A stretch of DNA of 11,000 bases from Chrysomallon squamiferum (lineage: Eukaryota > Mollusca > Gastropoda > Neomphalida > Peltospiridae): positions 4,152,053 through 4,163,052 of the forward strand of contig CM022677.1 in NCBI GenBank assembly GCA_012295275.1, given 5' to 3'. Shown here one piece after another: positions 7,917 through 11,000 of the stretch (positions within the stretch are counted from its first letter, which is position 1; each line of letters starts with the position of its first letter). Below the pieces are notes generated by a model. That model saw nothing but the letters and a program-made list of their open reading frames with translations, was not told where the DNA came from and ran no database searches. Made by a program: the position numbers and the translations under genes.

Positions 7917-8308
7917 AAAATTATAAGGTAATCTGCGTTCTTCTTTAAGTTTGATAACAACAGCAACGACAACCACTCTATTAAAAGGCTAATGACAGTC
8001 AATTTAAGAAACAACATCCGTGCTCGGATGGTTCGGGTTATTTAAAGTTTATTACGATTCTTATAACAAGGTTAGTACTAGTGTTGGCATTAGAATTAAG
8101 TTTAACAACTTCGTTAGGGTTATGTTTAGAGTTAGGGGTACAGTCTCGCTTAAGGTTCTTTTTTTTTGTTTTAATTCTTTCATTTTTCTTTTTTGGCAAA
8201 TGTACAGTTTACAAAACATAAATATACAAAATACAAATGCAAGGAACAAAAACAAAAAATACTCACAGTACGTATAAAACGTATAACACATAGGGTATTT
8301 CACAACAG

Positions 8309-8341
<33 letters not shown>

Positions 8342-8901
8342 CTATAATATAAGGAAGAGCTTAAGATTAATGCATCATACATCACATCCAAGCAAACTTC
8401 ATTTCTGATTAATATTCGATTTTTTATTCATTCCGACGAATAGCCAGAATACTCCAATTTAAATCCTCAATTTAAATTTATGCCGTGAAAAGTAAGAATA
8501 AGAAAAACAAAATAATAATTAAAATAAACGCGAAGATCACACACCAAATAGCACCGTTAATTGAAGTGATCAGTGTAATATCTGCTTTGAAAATTCTAAA
8601 ATGTTCAGTTTTCACCTGTAATTCATTATCTGGTAATAAAGATAACACCTAGAAATTTGTGATTCACGTGTGTTTCTTAATTCACTGTGGCAGTTTGAAT
8701 GTAACACGTAAACTATCTTGTAAAACTTGACTTAACTATTAAACGTCCCATATTTTATTTTCCTACGTGTTATAATACAGCTTTAGTGATCACATACATG
8801 TGACATGTAGCAGTGAATGAAATGTGCGGTACTTGTATATTTATATCACATTAACACATTCCCACCACTTAAATTTTATCATCTACGAAAATAGAAATAA
8901 T
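7917..8901. other. Mixed DNA with degenerate TTAGGG motifs and poly(T)31
   Basis: CpG becomes more frequent from about 7930 (TCTGCGTTC, CAACGACAACC, TCCGTGCTCGGATGG). TTAGGG occurs at 8114-8119 and 8132-8137 within a GTTA-rich stretch of about 8070-8140. A run of 31 T lies at 8311-8341, possibly the A-tail of an old minus-strand retroelement, though I find no promoter boxes or target duplication. The part from 8400 to 8900 is unannotated unique DNA. The short frames in both strands lack any domain sign. Confidence 0.4.
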
Positions 8902-9334
8902 TCAGATTTGGCTATTTTTAATCATATGTTTTCCTGTCAGTCTATATGTACACAATGTTCCTACATCTCGAAAATAATTTTTCGCATCAGTGATGTTGCC
9001 ATCGTCCATATTGTGAAATGAATTTCCGTTTAGAATGCAGTTCAATTTATTAATCAAAATGTGTTCGCGAAGGAAAGCTCGGGCTGTATAACGCTGAAGC
9101 AGGGTCTTTTGTTCAAACATTAGGTTGTCATTGTTATTGGAGCCATGTCTGAACTGGCACAGTTTTCGTTCAAGTTGTCGAAGTCACTCTACATACTTAG
9201 GCATTTCTCGTTGATGTCGTAACGTGTCTCACAGTCTCGATGAAACGCCGTACGGCATCAGAAAATAGCTGCTTCAAATCGTCAGGATCAGGCAGACGTT
9301 TTAATGGCGACTTAGCGTCACGATTTGTCGTCTG
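8902..9334 (-). pseudogene. Broken or split coding region of unknown family
   Basis: Two minus-strand frames read as one protein if joined. Frame one (9334 to the TAA at 9199-9197) includes SPLKRLPDPDDLKQLFSDAV and RRFIET. The next frame, open from 9228, reads DTLRHQREMPKYVE, meets TGA at 9186-9184, then continues LRQLERKLCQFRHGSNNN, MFEQKTLLQRYTARAFLREH and KLNCILNGNSF to TAA at 8902. The shift falls near 9228-9240. Mixed composition, charged amphipathic helices and higher CpG set it apart from the low-complexity frames elsewhere. No intron boundary explains the TGA, since no AG lies just after it. I do not recognise the family. It may be a decayed gene or retrocopy, an exon with sequencing errors, or a real short exon starting at ATG 9120. 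Confidence 0.42.
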
Positions 9335-9464
9335 TTACACTGAATCAGGCATAAATACAAAGAGATAAGAATTAAAAACATATACAAAATGAGAAACGGA
9401 CGTATGGTATTGAGAAATTTTGGTTGAAAAATCATTCAGATGTCAGATGTCTGTTGGCGAATGA

Positions 9465-9940
9465 AATTTGCAGCACCACTGTGTAATTTGTCACCCGAAC
9501 GAGAAATGTTGCAGCACCACTGTGTAATTTGTCACGTGAACGAGAAATGTTGCAGCACCACTGTGTAATTTGTCACCCGAACGAGAAATGTTGCAGCACC
9601 ACTGTGTAATTTGTCACCCGAACGAGAAATGTTGCAGCACCACTGTGTAATTTGTCACCCGAACGAGAAATGTTGCAGCACCACTGTGTAATTTGTCACC
9701 CGAACGAGAAATGTTGCAGCACCACTGTGTAATTTGTCACCCCAGCACCAGAAATTTGTCACCCGAACGAGAAATGTTGCAGCATCACTGCAATTTGTCA
9801 CCCGAACTGCAGCACCACTGTAATTTGTAATTTGTCACTGTGTAATTTGTCACCCGGACGAGAAATGCTGCAGCACCACTGTGTAATTTGTCACCCGAAC
9901 GAGAAATGCTGCAGCACCACTGTGTAATTTGTCACCCGTG
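9465..9940. repeat. 41-bp minisatellite, about 11 full and partial copies
   Basis: The unit contains GCAGCACCACTGTGTAATTT, then GTCACCCGAACGAGAAATGTT. Consecutive GAGAAATGTT starts at 9501, 9542, 9583, 9624, 9665 and 9706 are exactly 41 bp apart. From about 9740 to 9850 the order breaks down into deleted and shuffled pieces, and two regular copies with ATGCTG in place of ATGTTG follow. Each full unit carries two CpGs. As 41 is not a multiple of three, no frame is maintained and coding is excluded. Confidence 0.95.
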
Positions 9941-10095
9941 TGACTGAACGCGACACGACAGTGTATCTTTATAAGTGAGCTGTTACTGTGTTAAGAATGA
10001 TTCATATTAGCGCTCAAGTTATCCAGATTCTAATGTATAGCTCATTTTAAATATACTGTGTTTATTTATTTGTTTGTTTCTTAATTCATTATTTG

Positions 10096-10138
<43 letters not shown>

Positions 10139-10316
10139 TTTTGTTTTGTAAGGTTGTTTTTGGCTTGTTTTATTTGCAAATTTAGTTAATAATAATAATT
10201 TGTTAACTATCTAACTGAATGAATGAGTAAATAAACAATAATAGTAAGAACTCTTATTTTTCTTCTATTTATATTTTTATTTATTTTTATTTTTTCTTGC
10301 TATGTTTGTGATTTGT
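9941..10316. repeat. Flanking DNA with a (TTTA)n microsatellite at about 10060-10140
   Basis: A unique stretch of about 100 bp (with CTGAACGCGACACGACAG) follows the 41-bp array. TTTA units with a few TTTG copies run from about 10058 to 10141. Then comes T-rich sequence with further TTTA-like pieces to about 10300. No gene is seen. Confidence 0.85.
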
Positions 10317-10595
10317 CTGAAGAGGGATTTCTTGGCAGATTTTACTGAAATTGCGAATGAACTAGAGATAGTACGACACTTTGAAAGAGATCAAATTAGA
10401 ACAAGGAGAAGTTTGAATATGAGGCCCTAGAAGAGGCATCACAAAATCCAAAAGAGAAATGCAAAGTAAGTTTTTACTTTGCAGTTTTAGACATGGCCAT
10501 ACAATCTGTTGATGAGAGATTCAGCTACAACATTATATTTCACTGTTTGCCTTTCGGTGGTGAGCATAGGTTCCCAAAGCGTATGAAACAGAGAC
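10317..10595 (+). pseudogene. hAT-type (ZMYM1-like) transposase fragment, frameshifted
   Basis: Frame one from 10317 reads LKRDFLADFTEIANELEIVR then HFERDQIRTRR and ends at TAG 10428-10430. Frame two, open from about 10406, reads EKFEYEALEEASQNPKEKCK, VSFYFAVLDMAIQSVDERFS and NIIFHCLPF. The order 'IA.EL.I...F...R.R...FEYE', then 'F....LD.AI.S..ERF', is what I know from hAT-superfamily transposases and domesticated ZMYM1-like proteins, in the stretch leading to the C-terminal dimerisation domain. A one-base loss or two-base gain near 10405-10410 joins the frames, and a short piece seems missing after ERF. The rest of the transposase and the terminal repeats are absent. It is a dead fragment. 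The family call is from memory of the motif pattern. Confidence 0.6.
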
Positions 10596-11000
10596 TAGTT
10601 GGCTGCATTTATACCTCCGCCGCAACAGTAGCAACAACAACAACAACAACAATAATAAAAACGAATACAAACAACCAAATGTTTTCTCCAAGGGGTACAG
10701 CTAGAAATAAGCTTGGGAACTCATGTCAGAGATATATTTTGATATTTGGTTCACGTTTAAGTTGTATGATAATTCAAAAATTTATTTTCATTCCAACATG
10801 ACACCAACTGCCCAGCAACGACATCATGAAAACACAATAAATAAACAATAATAATAATATGAAATAAATTTAATATATTTTAAAATTATAAAAAAAAAAA
10901 AGAAGTAAAGATTAGATTTGATCTAGATTGGAAATAAAATAAATAAATAAAATAAACTTGAATAATGGAAATAAAATAGAAAATAAAAACAAACATAAAT
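10596..11000. other. 3' flank of the transposase fragment, AT-rich with an (AAC)/(AAT) tract
   Basis: The open frame continues to 10801 but loses any resemblance to the transposase and runs through an AAC/AAT microsatellite at about 10621-10660 as poly-Thr. CATTTATACCTCCGCCGC just before that tract resembles the end of an interspersed element with a simple-repeat tail. The rest to the right edge is A-rich with AAATAAATAA units near 10915-10990. Confidence 0.5.

Noticed and set aside
8020-8420. Short plus and minus ORFs of 68-85 codons
   Set aside because: They overlap on both strands, run through A/T-rich or poly(T) sequence and show no domain.
1-11000. CRISPR arrays, bacterial operons, tRNA or rRNA genes
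   Set aside because: The arrays have no unique spacers and lie in AT-rich DNA with eukaryotic splice motifs; no tRNA cloverleaf or conserved rRNA stretch was seen on reading.

Overview
The window is AT-rich, repeat-dense metazoan DNA. It has no bacterial gene layout, only short or splice-broken reading frames, long microsatellites of several types (CA, GA, AAT, TTTA, GATA/CATA), three well-developed minisatellite arrays, and a fragment of a hAT-type transposase. This texture suits an invertebrate, and a mollusc such as a cephalopod is a reasonable guess, but nothing here fixes the species.

The main result is a probable multi-exon gene on the minus strand, running from about 6257 down to 186. 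It is invisible as one long ORF because its exons are 37 to 185 nt long. In transcription order the pieces are 6257-6073 (polar, Thr/Pro-rich), 5976-5798 (basic, helical), about 5050/5021-4938, 4461-4371 and 4094-3983 (three leucine-rich-repeat pieces of ribonuclease-inhibitor type), 2727-2691 (a doubtful micro-exon) and 270-186 (acidic C-terminal tail with stop). Each piece has AG before it and GT after it, and the codon phases agree from piece to piece except for one extra base inside 4461-4371. I do not recognise the orthologue. The model is inferred by eye and not confirmed.

The introns carry the repeats. The 271-2690 intron holds an array of about 48 copies of a 21-bp unit (1064-2066). 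The 2728-3982 intron holds a compound array of a 45-50-bp block alternating with (CA)n (about 2820-3530) and a TA/CATA/GA tract. The 4095-4370 intron holds a degenerate repeat of about 25 bp. The 4462-4937 intron holds an ATT tract.

From 6258 to about 7990 there is AT-rich DNA with AAT tracts and no supportable gene. From about 8000 onward CpG becomes clearly more frequent. This right-hand part holds a decayed or split coding region on the minus strand (9334-8902), a 41-bp minisatellite (about 9465-9940), a TTTA microsatellite and, on the plus strand at 10317-10595, a frameshifted fragment of a hAT/ZMYM-like transposase. No CRISPR, rRNA, tRNA or operon structure is present.
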